NCBI GenBank assembly: GCA_029448655.1
Contig: JACCLO010000004.1
Location: 1,736,001 to 1,800,000 of the forward strand
Source: Wolfiporia cocos
Lineage: Eukaryota; Basidiomycota; Agaricomycetes; Polyporales; Phaeolaceae
Length of the DNA: 64,000 nucleotides
Direction of reading: 5' to 3'
Shown: in pieces, positions 10,559-21,127 of the stretch
How positions within the stretch are numbered: the first letter of the stretch is position 1
Layout of the letters: every line of letters begins with the position of its first letter
Notes under the pieces: generated by a model
Told to the model about the DNA's origin: nothing
Databases searched by the model: none
What the model saw: only the letters and a program-made list of their open reading frames with translations
Program-made: the position numbers and the translations under genes

Positions 10559-10932
10559 ATGTTCAACTTCGTGCGTCTGGCTTTTGTGAAGTGTTGTGCG
10601 CTGTAACATGACCCATTTTCCAACAGATCACCTCGTGGTGGGGATCTTCGGCACCATCGCCGGCTCCTGTCCCACCAAAAACCTACGACCCAACGGATCC
10701 GAAGCAGAACCCACTGAACCCACAGGGCCTCAAGCCGTACGTTGCGAGTATTCCATGACCAGAACATGTTTTCTTAACGTGTCTTCGTCATAGATGCTGT
10801 GCGTGCCCCCAGACAAAGTCAGTACGAGATGACTGCTTCTTGAAGCACGACCCGTCGGAAGTAGACGAGAAGTGCCGCGAGGTGGTACAAGCACATATCG
10901 CCTGTATGCGAGGGTTGGGCTTCAAGGTGTAG
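10559..10932 (+). CDS. COX17: Cytochrome c oxidase copper chaperone Cox17
   Basis: This small intermembrane-space protein hands Cu(I) to Sco1 and Cox11 for cytochrome c oxidase assembly. Three exons (10559-10570, 10627-10736, 10794-10932) give about 86 residues: MFNFITSWWGSS, a Pro-rich linker, then LKPCCACPQTKSVRDDCFLK and EKCREVVQAHIACMRGLGFKV's core. The CC-A-C copper-binding site and the twin CX9C cysteines (C-x9-C in the first helix, EKC-x9-C in the second) are all present. Both introns are GT-AG and keep the frame. Length and the terminal GLGFKV are typical of the family. The first exon encodes only four residues, so automated callers could miss the start. Confidence 0.95.
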
Positions 10933-11200
10933 CCTGCCTCTTGCGAGATCCCAACACCTTCATTGGCGGACTGGATAGAGCTTACCCTATAACAGCATTT
11001 GCATCATCTACCACCACTCATTCCCGTCATCACGTCATTTGACATATATCAATAGACATCCTTTCCGCAAGCCAATTCCCGGTACATACAAAAGCTAGGT
11101 GAGTACAGGTTCTCGACACGTTAATCATGCAAGAGACTGCCGCGCAGCTCGGCTGAACAGAGCTCAAGTCATCCCTTCTGAGCATTGCGTGACGAATAGC

Positions 11201-12000
11201 TCAGTTATAGGGCGCCCGAGCAGCTTCCTTCTCGTGCCTCAGCAGATGCTCAATCTGCGCGCCTAGCTTGAGCCTGTCTTCGAGGGATAGTTTGGGTGCA
11301 GTGGACGAGTATCCAAGCTCTGGAGAGATTTTGATGAGGAATATACCAATGATGGAATCATAATGCGTCGCCTTACTGAGACTCGGATACTGCAGAGGAA
11401 TCTCATCCGCCCTGAGGGGTAGCGTGGAGAGGTCCAACGGGAAGGACGGCCCTATCCATGCGTTGCGCACTTCATGGTCCCTATCACACTCCTCAGTAAA
11501 TCGATGTCAGTAATAAGTGAAGGGGGACTAACGCTCGCTGCATGTGCATTAAGAGTGTGCTGAGGTGAATATGTAAGACATATGGATCACCGCACATCAC
11601 GCACCTCCTCCCGGGTCAATGGATGGACGAGGATGCTGCTTCAACATGAGCACATACAGAGCCGTGCCACAACAGAGCGCACCTGAGACCGCCTCTGTTC
11701 AAACACAAGTACGAGAAGACGGAAGCGAACGACTCTGACGGGACCCAGATTTCATAGGACCCTGGTACAATACCACATCGTATCTCTGGCATGCAAGGTC
11801 ACACTTCCGGGGCACGCACCGACCGGGTGAGGGCCAATTGGGTCTGTGTTCACTCGGAAGAGCGGCACCGCGACGAATGCACCGTCCCGCCTCAGGCGCA
11901 GCACGGCGTCACGCAGCTCGAGAGCCGCGTGGTGCTCCTCTGCGTTTCGCTGATGGAAGTAAATGTCTACGGCGGGAAAGAAGAATCCTCTCAGTGACAT
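11201..12000 (-). CDS. DOPA 4,5-dioxygenase family protein
   Basis: Related fungal enzymes cleave the catechol ring of L-DOPA (betalain-type extradiol cleavage). The start at 12000 gives MSLRGFFFPAVDIYFHQRN, carrying the family's D-I-Y-F-H opening. The next blocks are PIGPHPVG joined to SYEIWVPSESFASVFSYL, then NRGGLSSILVHPLTREEV joined to RDHEVRNAWIGPSFPLDLS, and finally QYPSL joined to KLGYSSTAPKLSLEDR, ending RAPYN. Four short introns restore the frame cleanly, with donors G|GTGCGTGCC, AG|GTGCGC, C|GTGATG and A|GTAAGG. The conserved histidines of HQR, GPHPVG, LVHPLT and RDHE, candidate iron ligands, are present. The total is about 165-170 residues. Divergent from the RBR ligase with about 380 bp between starts. 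Confidence 0.88.
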
Positions 12001-12382
12001 GTTCGCCGTACTTTCTAGTCCCAAACCCACGGAAGTGCCACTCCCTTGGTTAACATCAACGATGGTCAGATGTGCGGCAGAACCGGAGATAAGGTACTCA
12101 TGGCGTACTTGATCTCCGAGTTGACCACTTCCTTCAGATCCGTGGGAGGGCTCATGGTCGGTTTGAAGACTAGAAATGAATTGGACAAATTGGTCTGGTC
12201 TAGCAAGGGCTGCCACAACCTGTGTCGCGAGCGATCCGGTGTACGCGGATTGTAAGGTCACAAACAAAGCCCAATACAATGACTTGTATTGGCGTTTCAG
12301 CTTCAGCCACTCCCTGCAGCCCACCCACATCAGCCTGCACTCCCTCGGCATTGAGCCGCGGGTTATTCTGTGATTGCTCAAT
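12001..12382. promoter_or_regulatory. Bidirectional intergenic region, DOPA dioxygenase / RBR ligase
   Basis: These 382 bp separate two divergent starts and must hold both promoters. Open frames crossing it are not supported by homology. No clear TATA box is seen. Confidence 0.5.
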
Positions 12383-14302
12383 ATGTCGGGTGGCTCGGAT
12401 GACGGCTTTCCAAGCGACATATACGAGTCCGAAGGCTCGGTGATCGCTGTAAGTTGCACTGATGTCTCATTTGTGGCTGCTCATGTGAGCCACAGGACGA
12501 CGACTCGGACTTCGAGGTATCTGTGCAGAAGGACACAGGCAAAGCCAAGTCAAGCGGTCCAAATTATAGTAGCTTGTCGTCAATTAAATTGCAGGAGCTG
12601 GTAGACGCGGACATCGAGCGCGTTGCTGGTCTAACTGGATTGCATGTATGAGGATCCTTCTGTCGATCTCACTCAACTCCATATTGGCTGAACGTCACCA
12701 GATTCCTATCGCTTCCATTCTCTTGCAATACTTTAGGTGGGATCAGGACAAGCTCATCGAGAAGTTCATAGACGACTCGGGCGCCGTCCTCCGAGAGGCA
12801 GGTGAACCTCAGAACGTCCCCGACCCCGCTTCGCCTGAACTCCGACCAAGTAAAAGGGCGCGTCTAGACACACCAGCCAACTTTTTCTGTGACATATGCT
12901 GCTGCGAAGCACCACACGACGAAGTATTCAAGTTGAGATGCACGCATGCTTTTTGCCAGTCGTGCTGGCAGACGTACGTCACGTCCAAAGTCAAAGAAGA
13001 AGGCCAATGCTTCTTTAAGTGCATGCAGGAGGGCTGTAAGACGTACGTGGACGAGCCCTCTATTCGAAGACTGGTAGAGAAACCTATCTTCGAAGAGAAA
13101 CCTATCTTCGAACGGTTAGTGCATTTCACTTGCGAAGCCGTGGCGCGCTCATTTCGTGCTAGGTACCGCGAGCTTGTCCATCAGTCGTACGTCGGCGCAC
13201 GCCAAGACATGCGTTTCTGTCCGCACCCATCCTGCACAGAGACGGTGCTTTACCCCGGCGGCGCGCGGTCGACAATAAACGCAGAAGTGCCGATAGTCCA
13301 TTGCGGGCAGGGCCACGCATTCTGCTTCGGGTGCGGCCTCGACTCTGACCACCGGCCGCTCATATGCAAATTCGTCGGCATATGGCTCCAAAGCGCGCGA
13401 GAAGACGCGGGTACATCTCAATGGATGAAGGCGAATACGCGCAAGTGCCCCAAGTGCCAGAACGGCATCGAGAAAGCGGGTGGATGCAAGTGGGGGTTCA
13501 GCTCGTCTTGCCAGTATAAGTGGACTCACATGGAACAGCCGGATTCTCTGTCGTCATTGTCAGTACCAGTTCTGCTGGTTGTGCATGAAGAACTGGGACG
13601 TGCACGGATATAACAATGAAGTCTGCAACACGTGGAAAGAGCCAGAGCCGGACGAAGAGACGACGCAGGCAAAGCAAGTTCTTGACAAATGGCTGTTCTA
13701 CTTCGACCGGTTCAATAACCATGAATTGTCTGCGCGATTGGACCAGGAGTTGGTCGAGCGCACAGAGGAGAAGATGGTCGAAGTGCAGGAAAGCAGTGAG
13801 CTCTCCTGGATTGAGGTGCGGTCTTTCCATCTGTTTGATTAACAGGCTCACTATTTAGATTTCACATGCAGGCAAAGTTCATGCAACATGCCGTCGATGA
13901 ACTTACGCAGTGCAGAATCACCCTAAAGTGGACATATGCAATGGCGTACTTTCTAGCCTCAGGAAACCACAAGCAGATCTTCGAGGATATCCAAGCGTAT
14001 GATCTTGCGATATGGCCCATGGCTGGTGTTATTGGCTGATTAATGGCTGCAACAGTGACCTGGAGAAGGCTGTGGAAGATCTCTCGCAGCTTCTAGAGGA
14101 TCCTGTTGAAAAGGAAACTATCAAGGTCCTTCGTCAGCGAATGATGGATAAGACGGTAAGCCCTAAGTTCACAGTCTCAACGCGGGAAAGTGAACGTGTC
14201 GATTCCAAGGTATACGTCCGGGGAAGACACGAGATCGTTCTGCGAGACACAGCTGAAGGCCTTGCGGAGGGTCGCTGGGAGTGGACCATGCCTCTCGAGT
14301 GA
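12383..14302 (+). CDS. RBR-type E3 ubiquitin ligase (Ariadne/ARI1-like)
   Basis: It transfers ubiquitin from an E2 via a RING1-IBR-Rcat relay. The start MSGGSDDGFPSDIYESEGS leads into an acidic N-terminus and a UBA-like segment (LLQYFRWDQDKLIEKFIDD). RING1 begins FFCDICCCEAPHDEVFKLRC. The IBR includes MRFCPHPSCTETVLYPGG and HCGQGHAFCFGCGLDSDHR. Rcat begins RKCPKCQNGIEKAGGC, and the Ariadne helices follow (YNNEVCNTWKEPE, LTQCRITLKWTYAMAYFLAS, DLEKAVEDLSQLLEDP). The end is at 14302. Two oddities: an 18-bp tandem repeat doubles EKPIFE (13077-13112), and the best splice through Rcat gives GGCN-RIL-CRHC, replacing the His two residues after the catalytic Cys (usual GGCNHM). At least six introns are present. 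Confidence 0.9.
13077..13112 (+). repeat. 18-bp tandem duplication inside the RBR ligase
   Basis: GAGAAACCTATCTTCGAA occurs twice in a row in frame and adds six residues (EKPIFE) between RING1 and IBR. Confidence 0.9.
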
Positions 14303-14635
14303 CTCAAGGGATTCGTGAATGACTTCAGAATGCCAACTACACAGTTATCCATATACCATACCATGTCCTACTACGACAATATAGCATATATTCCCGCTAC
14401 GACAGTATTGGACTCTGGGGTGGAGTGCTATGTCGACTGGGTCGACTGGGGTGGAGTGCTATGTCGACTGTATGAATTTGGGCGCATAGCATTGGCGGAC
14501 TGACGGAAGCGCCTAGGCTTCATACCTTTCCACCATGACTCGGCCCTACTTGCTGATAAAACTTCATCCCGACTCATGATTTGCTTCACGTCTGTACGGC
14601 TATAATCTTACTACCTCACGTCTGCTTCCGCTATT
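14303..14635. other. Intergenic, with a 31-bp tandem repeat at 14417-14470
   Basis: The motif GGGGTGGAGTGCTATGTCGA begins at 14417 and again at 14448 (second unit partial). The rest is the 3' flank of the RBR ligase and the promoter of PRO1. No gene is seen. Confidence 0.6.
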
Positions 14636-16629
14636 ATGGCTCGACCTCGACACGGACCCTCGCAAACGATTGTGATCAAGCTCGGTCCGTCCGCGCGCTC
14701 TATAAACAGGATGCCAACTGAACGTATGCTGCGCGACCAGGGACCTCTTCGATCGTACATGAGACAACGCACCGGCCTCTGCTATCCACCCTGTCTGCTG
14801 TGGTGGAGACCGTAGTCCATCTCCGTGAACAGGGGCACAAAGTCGTTCTTGTGAGCTCTGGTGCGATCGGGGTCGGCCTGAAGCGGATGGACATGGCGCA
14901 CCGCCCGAAAAGCCTTTCCGGAAAACAGGTACGCTCCCTTGCCCTATGCTCATGCGAGGGTGGAGGGCTGCAAGGCGTTTTCCGCCCCTAGCAGGTCAAG
15001 CAGGAAGTGTGCGACCTCAGACGCTCTGCACTCCCCTCCAGCCGAAAGTCTGCATACATTGTTCTAACACCAATATGCTACTCCTAGGCTCTGGCTGCGA
15101 TTGGCCAAGGCCGTCTCATTGCCCTATGGGACAACCTGTTCGGGCAGTTGGAACAGCCTATCGCCCAGGTGCTGCTCACTCGAGGAGACATCTCTGATGT
15201 GCGTGCTTGCTCCTCCCTTAATGGAATTTCACTGACAAGAATTCCTTCAGCGAACTCGTTACCTGAACGCAGTTAACACGTTCAGAGAATTGCTGTCAAT
15301 GGGTGTCGTGCCCATTGTGAACGAAAATGATACGGTCTCTGTCAGCGTAAGTTTTCAAGTTTCTCAGAACATTGTAATGGCACCAAGTTAGGAATTGGCG
15401 TTAGGAAATCAAATTTGGCGACAACGATACATTATCTGCAATTACATCATCCATGATCCATGCCGATTACTTGTTCCTTCTGACCGATGTAGATGGACTG
15501 TATACATCCAATCCCCGAAAAGATCCCTATGCAACGCCAATAGAGACGGTGTCCTCTATCACCGCAATACGATCACAAGGTGTGTGACGAATGGTAAGCT
15601 TCCTTTGGTCGAACTTAAATACTGTGACAGTCAGCACATCCACGCTTGGGTCGAGCCTTGGAACCGGTGGAATGGAGACCAAGCTAATAGCGGCAGAGAT
15701 CGCGATGGCAGCTGGCGTGACTACTGTCATCACTTCAAGCAAGGATCCCACAAACATCTTCAAGATTATTGAGTACAACAACGCCTTGAGATCTGGAAGC
15801 ACTACGCCATCAGAGCCTCAGTCGGGGCGATCGAGTCCTGTGACCGCTTCGTCTTCGATAGCCGTGAACAACGTGCCTACGCCGGACCCGTTGACAACAT
15901 CCATCCTCGGTCTACCCAGGCCACCGCATACTGTCTTCAAGCCATCTTCCATTCCTCTACGTGATCTGAAATCATGGACGAGCCATACGCTGTTTCCATC
16001 AGGAAGCGTGGTTATTGACAGCGGTGCCCATCATGTTCTTTCCAGACGCGAATCTGGTGGACGGCTACTTCCTGCTGGTGTTCTCGGTGTGAGAGGAGCA
16101 TTTGCCTCGGGACAAGCCGTCCGCATCCTCATTCGCCGCCGCACAGGCGTGGCAGTCGTAGCAAAGGCTGAGGAGCACGTCCAGTCATCTATCAAGAAAT
16201 ACTCTGAGGAACTCGGTACATCCGCACCCAATACCCCATTACTTCTGGCGTCTGCGTCTGCTACTTCTTCAACCTCGGTCATGGACCCCGAGCTCGAAGT
16301 TGCTGCTATTCCTGCGCTATCGACCGTTGACGAAGATATGACGCCATTGAACACGTTGAAAATACTGCCGGAAGAAGACCAGGTTCTCGTTGAAAACCCA
16401 TCGGACGAGATAGACGATTGGGAGGTCGAGGAGGTCGGACGAGGGCTTGCAAACTACAATTCAGCACAGATCGACAAAGTAAAGGGTCTCAAGAGGTAGT
16501 CATTCAACACACATTCGAGGGGAAGCACTGGCTAATGTCTTCTGCGACAGCTCATGTATCCCACAAATCCTTGGATACGCAGATTCTGAGTATGTGGTGG
16601 AAAATATCACGATCCGTATACCGCCTTAG
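14636..16629 (+). CDS. PRO1: Glutamate 5-kinase (gamma-glutamyl kinase)
   Basis: First enzyme of proline synthesis, making gamma-glutamyl phosphate from glutamate and ATP in the cytosol. The start [17 protein letters not shown] is followed, after an intron of about 55 bp, by [15 protein letters not shown]. The amino-acid-kinase fold shows [64 protein letters not shown] joined to [27 protein letters not shown] and [15 protein letters not shown]. The C-terminal PUA domain includes [15 protein letters not shown] and the ending [20 protein letters not shown] Ser/Thr/Pro-rich insert (about 15800-15930) separates the two parts. About seven introns are present. It sits downstream of the RBR ligase in the same direction. 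Confidence 0.95.
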
Positions 16630-17075
16630 CGCGCCAAGTCACCTGTTATCACCGCGAATACGGTATTTAGCATCATCTTACGGATCGTTGTGGTCCCATC
16701 CACGGGTTTTAGGATGGGACTTGTTTCTGGCTAATTACAATACAGATAACCACTATCTAGACTTTACAACGAAGGGAAGATTTCAGTCAACCGAAGCAAA
16801 GTAGTACTGGCAGTGAGTTACACTCTCATGTCGATGTGAGATGCCTCCTCGTCTGCATTGTACTGCTGTACAGTTGAGCTCCCAATTCCCTTGGTATGCC
16901 TGACGTTCCAACGGGAACACAGCTTCCAAGGGCGTACATTGCTGCGGGAGCGGATTGCAAGATATAGTCCAGTCGTTGCCATTGTCGACACTCTCACACG
17001 CGCGATCGCCGATAGCAGGCGGGTATAGATCTGTGATTATTTAAGCGTTTCTGTAGTAGAGAAGACAGCTCAAAC
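16630..17075. other. Convergent 3' spacer PRO1 / HDAC
   Basis: This is moderately AT-rich sequence between two convergent stop codons. No gene or structured repeat is recognised. Confidence 0.55.
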
Positions 17076-19267
17076 TCACCATTTCTCTGGCATCTCAACA
17101 TCACGTGCAGCCCCAGTTTCCGTCTGTCCGGCGGCAGAATTACCCTCAGGTTGTGTCTCCTCCATACTTGCCCTTGGTGCAATCCCCCGTCCCCGTCCGC
17201 GCCCCCTACCACGCCCCCTCCGCGGTGCCCTATTAGCGGGTGTAGGTGTCGTTCCTCGCTGTCGGACGGGGAGTGAACCGTCGTCACCATTGTTGGCCAC
17301 CGTAATTGTTGCCTTGGCCCGGCCTCTCCCTCTTCCCCGTCTTGCGCCGCCTCTGCCTCTGCGCGTTGGCGCTGTGCCTCGGGTAGGAGTCTCCGGGATT
17401 TCTTCCTCCGTTTCACGCTCGTTGCTGTCTTGGTCCATCTTTTCGGGCGCCTGATCATCATTTCCGGTTTGTGTAGGCTCATGATTCTGGACGTGAGCTT
17501 GTTCGTCATCTCGAGCGCCGGCCTGCTCATCACTCCGTGCAACAACCTGGCCATTGTTCTCGTTGCTGACTTGTTCATCACTCCGCACGGTTACGTCGTT
17601 GCTCTGAGCCACGCTCTGGACGTTGACCCGAGTCTCCACTTGATCATCGTTCCGGCCATCATCCTGGTCGTTGTCTAGGTCTCCAGTGAAGAAATCGTTC
17701 CTAAGCGAGGAACGATCAACCCTGAATTCTCCTGCCTGAGCGGTACCGCGCTCCTCCTCCTTTTCTTCACGCGTGCGAGCCTCGTCCTCAAGCCATCCCG
17801 CGAGATCAGGAGGAATCTCCTGTAGTGCAACACTCGGGGCACCCTGTAGATATCGCAGCTTGTTCCGTATGCTGATGGTGATCCGCTGGAGCGACGCCGC
17901 GGTATTTTGATTTTCCACCTTGCCTGTGAGAGGCGGGTGGAGCTTCCAGTTCGACTCGCGGAAGAAGGAGTCGTAGATCGTCACCGGTAGCTCATCGGGT
18001 ATTGCTGCACCAACCAGGACGGATGTCTCGTACGTCCAGCAGCGGCTCACGTTCTTGATCGTGTACCCGCCGCCACCAACGACCAATAGGGGTACGTTAA
18101 ACTTCCGCACAAAGTTTACGCACTCTCCGTGGGCGGCGATCGACAAATTGAATGCGCCCAGCCGGTCACAGCCCAAGGAGTCTGCACCGCATTGCAGGAC
18201 GATTGAGGTAGGCCGAAAGGCAGTGACGGTATCGTCGATTACCGTCTTGAAAATTGTGAGGTACATGTTATCGTCGATACCGTCTTGCAAGGGGACATTC
18301 AAGCAGAAGTGCTTGCCGAGACCTGTACCGTTGTCGTCCAGCTTGCCAGTGCCAGGGAAGAAGTCGCCGGTATATTTGTGAAACGATACCGTCATGACGC
18401 GGTTTGTATGGTAGAATGCGAATTCCACGCCGTCACCATGGTGGATGTCGATGTCAATATAGAGTACACGGGGGTGGTACCTATATAGCGGTCAGGATCT
18501 GAAAAGGATAGGGACGGAAAAGAATACGATACCGGAGGAGTTCTAAAATAGCAAGGACAATATCATTAACATAACAGAAGCCGCTGGCTTCACCTTTCTT
18601 TGCATGATGTAGGCCACCAGACCAATTGATGGCTATATCGGTGGTGCCAGCGCAAAGCTTGCGCGCCGCCGCAAGTGATCCACCAGCATACATCCGACAG
18701 AATTCGTACATATCTGCAAAGATGGGGCAATCTTCCACGCAGTTGAATGTGTCAATCAAATGTTTCATATCACCCTGATTTTGAGGAGTAACCCTGACGC
18801 AATGTTGTCAATATTATCAGACATTTTCACGACTGGAAGTCCTACCTAGAGAGAAAGTCGATATAATCATGGTCATGATATACCTCGAGTTCAGCCTGAG
18901 TAGCGGGACGAGGATTGTAAATATGGTGGATCTGTTTGTCTAATCCATATCCCATGACGAGAGTATTTGTCAGAGTTAGCCGGTGCGGTTTCATCGGATG
19001 GCGTTCCTGTCATTACTCTGCATTGGTATACCCTCTGCAATGGTGCGTTAGAGCTTACTCCATAATGTTGCGCACCGACCCCCTTCGGGTAGTAGTATGA
19101 CACGATAGGGCGGGAATGTGGCTAAGGCTATGTCAGAATCAAACAGCTTGAAAGTTATGTATTCCTACATTAACACGTTCTGTAATGGGTTCTGCATATC
19201 CATGTTCACCGCGGTCATCAAAATATGGCGAAGAGGAGAAGGTTGTCGCTTGTGAAGAGCGGACCAT
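17076..19267 (-). CDS. HOS2: Class I histone deacetylase, HOS2/HDAC3 type
   Basis: A zinc-dependent lysine deacetylase; HOS2 works in the Set3 complex. The proposed start at 19267 ([20 protein letters not shown]) splices through ERVN to [21 protein letters not shown]'s exon and then [20 protein letters not shown]. Catalytic blocks are [18 protein letters not shown] (His pair), [20 protein letters not shown] (metal ligands), [20 protein letters not shown] and [18 protein letters not shown]. The [14 protein letters not shown] loop points to HOS2/HDAC3 rather than RPD3. After the catalytic domain comes a long tail: a charged segment, imperfect D/E-E/D-Q repeats (RSDEQV, RSDEQA, RDDEQA, NDDQA) and an RG-rich block (RRGRGRGRG). 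Divergent from PER1. Confidence 0.93.
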
Positions 19268-19730
19268 ATGTTAAGGCTAGATACCATTCAGTAGAATTTA
19301 CGTTGTTGTTGTTTTAAAGTATACCTCTGCATCTCGTTAGATCCATATCACACACACAGGAATAATAACACTTACATGTTGTGTTTTCGATCGAACTAGT
19401 TGCTGCGCGGTGGTGATCGAGTTCGGCAGGACCTATAGCCTGGTTACACGAGCAACTTTGTAATGGCAGAGCTTCTAAGCATTAAAGCAGATGGTGTACC
19501 TATGTTTCACGGATAGGTATCTATTTTGTGGTTTCGAAGTCCTTTAAAGTATCGTCGTACGAAGTCGGCACGATGTTGGTGTACAAGTCTAAAATGAGTA
19601 CGACCCGCCACAGCTTAATCCTGCCGTTTTGGGAGCGGGCGCTTAGCTTTTGTGGCCGCACCAAGGCGCCCGCACGCGACGCAACTTCGCCTTCACCGTC
19701 AATTTACCACGGGCTGCAATCTTGGTTTAT
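19268..19730. promoter_or_regulatory. Bidirectional promoter region HOS2 / PER1
   Basis: These 463 bp lie between divergent starts. AT-rich 19270-19400 and the PER1-proximal CGCACGCGACGC segment are notable. No further gene is seen. Confidence 0.45.
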
Positions 19731-20814
19731 ATGCGCTCAAATACACGCCTTCTTGCATGGATAGTGCTCGCATTGGTAGCATACGCATATGCATCATCTG
19801 GTGATCGCGCGGAAAATTATCAGCGATGTGTTGCGAACTGTGAATCACTTGTATGCCGGGACTCGACCTGGGCGAACTCACTCTCCTACGCTTTGCGCTT
19901 GACTCGCTGGACATGCACGGACGACTGCAAATATAGCTGCATGCACGCTATCACTGACCACGCAGTGCAGAATGCGCTGCCGATCCAGCAGTATCACGGC
20001 AAATGGCCTTTCTGGCGACTTGCGGGCATGCAAGAGCCCGCCTCGGTATTCTTCTCGCTTTTGAACCTGCTCTGCCATACGCGTGGTGCTCGCCGTGTCC
20101 GGCGCACGGTCCCCGACAGCCACCCGATGAAGGGCTACTACCTTCGCTTCGCATATGTGAGCGTGAACGCCTGGGTGTGGTCTGCCGTCTTCCATACGCG
20201 AGGTTCGCGCATCCCCCGTACCGCTCCCGACGCGTGCTCATCGCATGCATCCAGATCTTCCGGCGACTGAGAAGCTTGACTACTTTTCCGCCGCGCTCGC
20301 GATCCTCTACGCGCTTTACTACACTGCCATCCGCCTGTTCCACCTCTACCCCGCGCCCCGCGCCCGCCTCACGTCGTCGATATCGCCGGCGATCCGTTCG
20401 CGGACGTGCATCACTTGGACTGCCCTCTGTGCTCTCGCTTACATCGCACACGTCTCGTACCTCACGCTTCTCCCGCGTTTTGACTACACGTACAACATGG
20501 CGTTCAACCTCGCGATCGGCATGACGCACAACCTGCTCTGGCTCGCATACTCGTTCCCCGCGTTCATCCCCCTCTTTCGCCGCTTCCCTGCCCGCCCGCG
20601 ATCCTACCGCCCGCCGTACGCCTCGGGCGCCGCTGGCTTTGTCCTGCTCACTACACTCGCGACCACGCTGGAGCTGTTCGACTTCCCTCCGTGGGGCAGG
20701 GTCATCGATGCACATTCGCTGTGGCACCTGGCTACTGTGCCCATAGCGGTGTTCTGGTACGAGTTCTTGATCCTCGATGCCCTGGACGAAGGCTGGCGAG
20801 AACAGAAGTCCTGA
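19731..20814 (+). CDS. PER1: Post-GPI-attachment to proteins factor 3 (PER1/PGAP3)
   Basis: A multi-pass ER/Golgi membrane protein needed for GPI-lipid remodelling (removal of the sn-2 acyl chain). The start MRSNTRLLAWIVLALVAYAYA is a signal peptide. The Cys-rich luminal domain follows (YQRCVANCESLVC, WTCTDDCKYSCMHAITDHA). Family signatures are QYHGKWPFWRLAGMQEPASV, then MTHNLLWLAYSF, LELFDFPPWGRVIDAHSLWH and WYEFLILDALDEGWREQKS. The His and Asp of DAHSLWH belong to the CREST-type hydrolase core. Only one intron is seen (CGA G|GTTCGC ... CCAG|AT CTT), joining VFHTR to DLPATEKLDYFSAALAIL. Six to seven hydrophobic helices are visible. It is convergent with the PRPP synthetase gene. Confidence 0.95.
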
Positions 20815-21083
20815 GGGACAACGGTCAGTGCTTCGATTCCAAGGGCGCAGGGCGATGCTCCATGCTCAACCAGGCATCCAGCTTCTCTCGCCTGCTCAGC
20901 TGCCTTGATACCAAACGATACCCCATATTTTCACTCTGCGCCTACAGTAAGAGTGACAAGCGAACATGCCACTGTTCGCAAAGCCAGCGCATTCACTCCC
21001 TACTGTCAGGCTATGCATAGTCCTGTGCTGATAGTAATATCTACAATGATCGTACAATCCTCCATAGCCTGCGAGCACCGTGC

Positions 21084-21127
21084 CTACAAACCACCGACGC
21101 CGTTCCTACAAACCACCGACGCCGTTC
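21084..21127. repeat. 22-bp tandem duplication across the PRPP synthetase stop codon
   Basis: The motif CTACAAACCACCGACGCCGT (first 20 bases of the 22) starts at 21084 and again at 21106. The gene's stop codon lies in the second unit, and an equivalent stop is duplicated downstream in the first. Confidence 0.9.

Noticed and set aside
13524..13533. CAC-ATG as the normal His-Met of the RBR active site
   Set aside because: It lies in a different frame from the conserved CRHCQYQFCW and has no splice acceptor in front, so it cannot be used without a frameshift.
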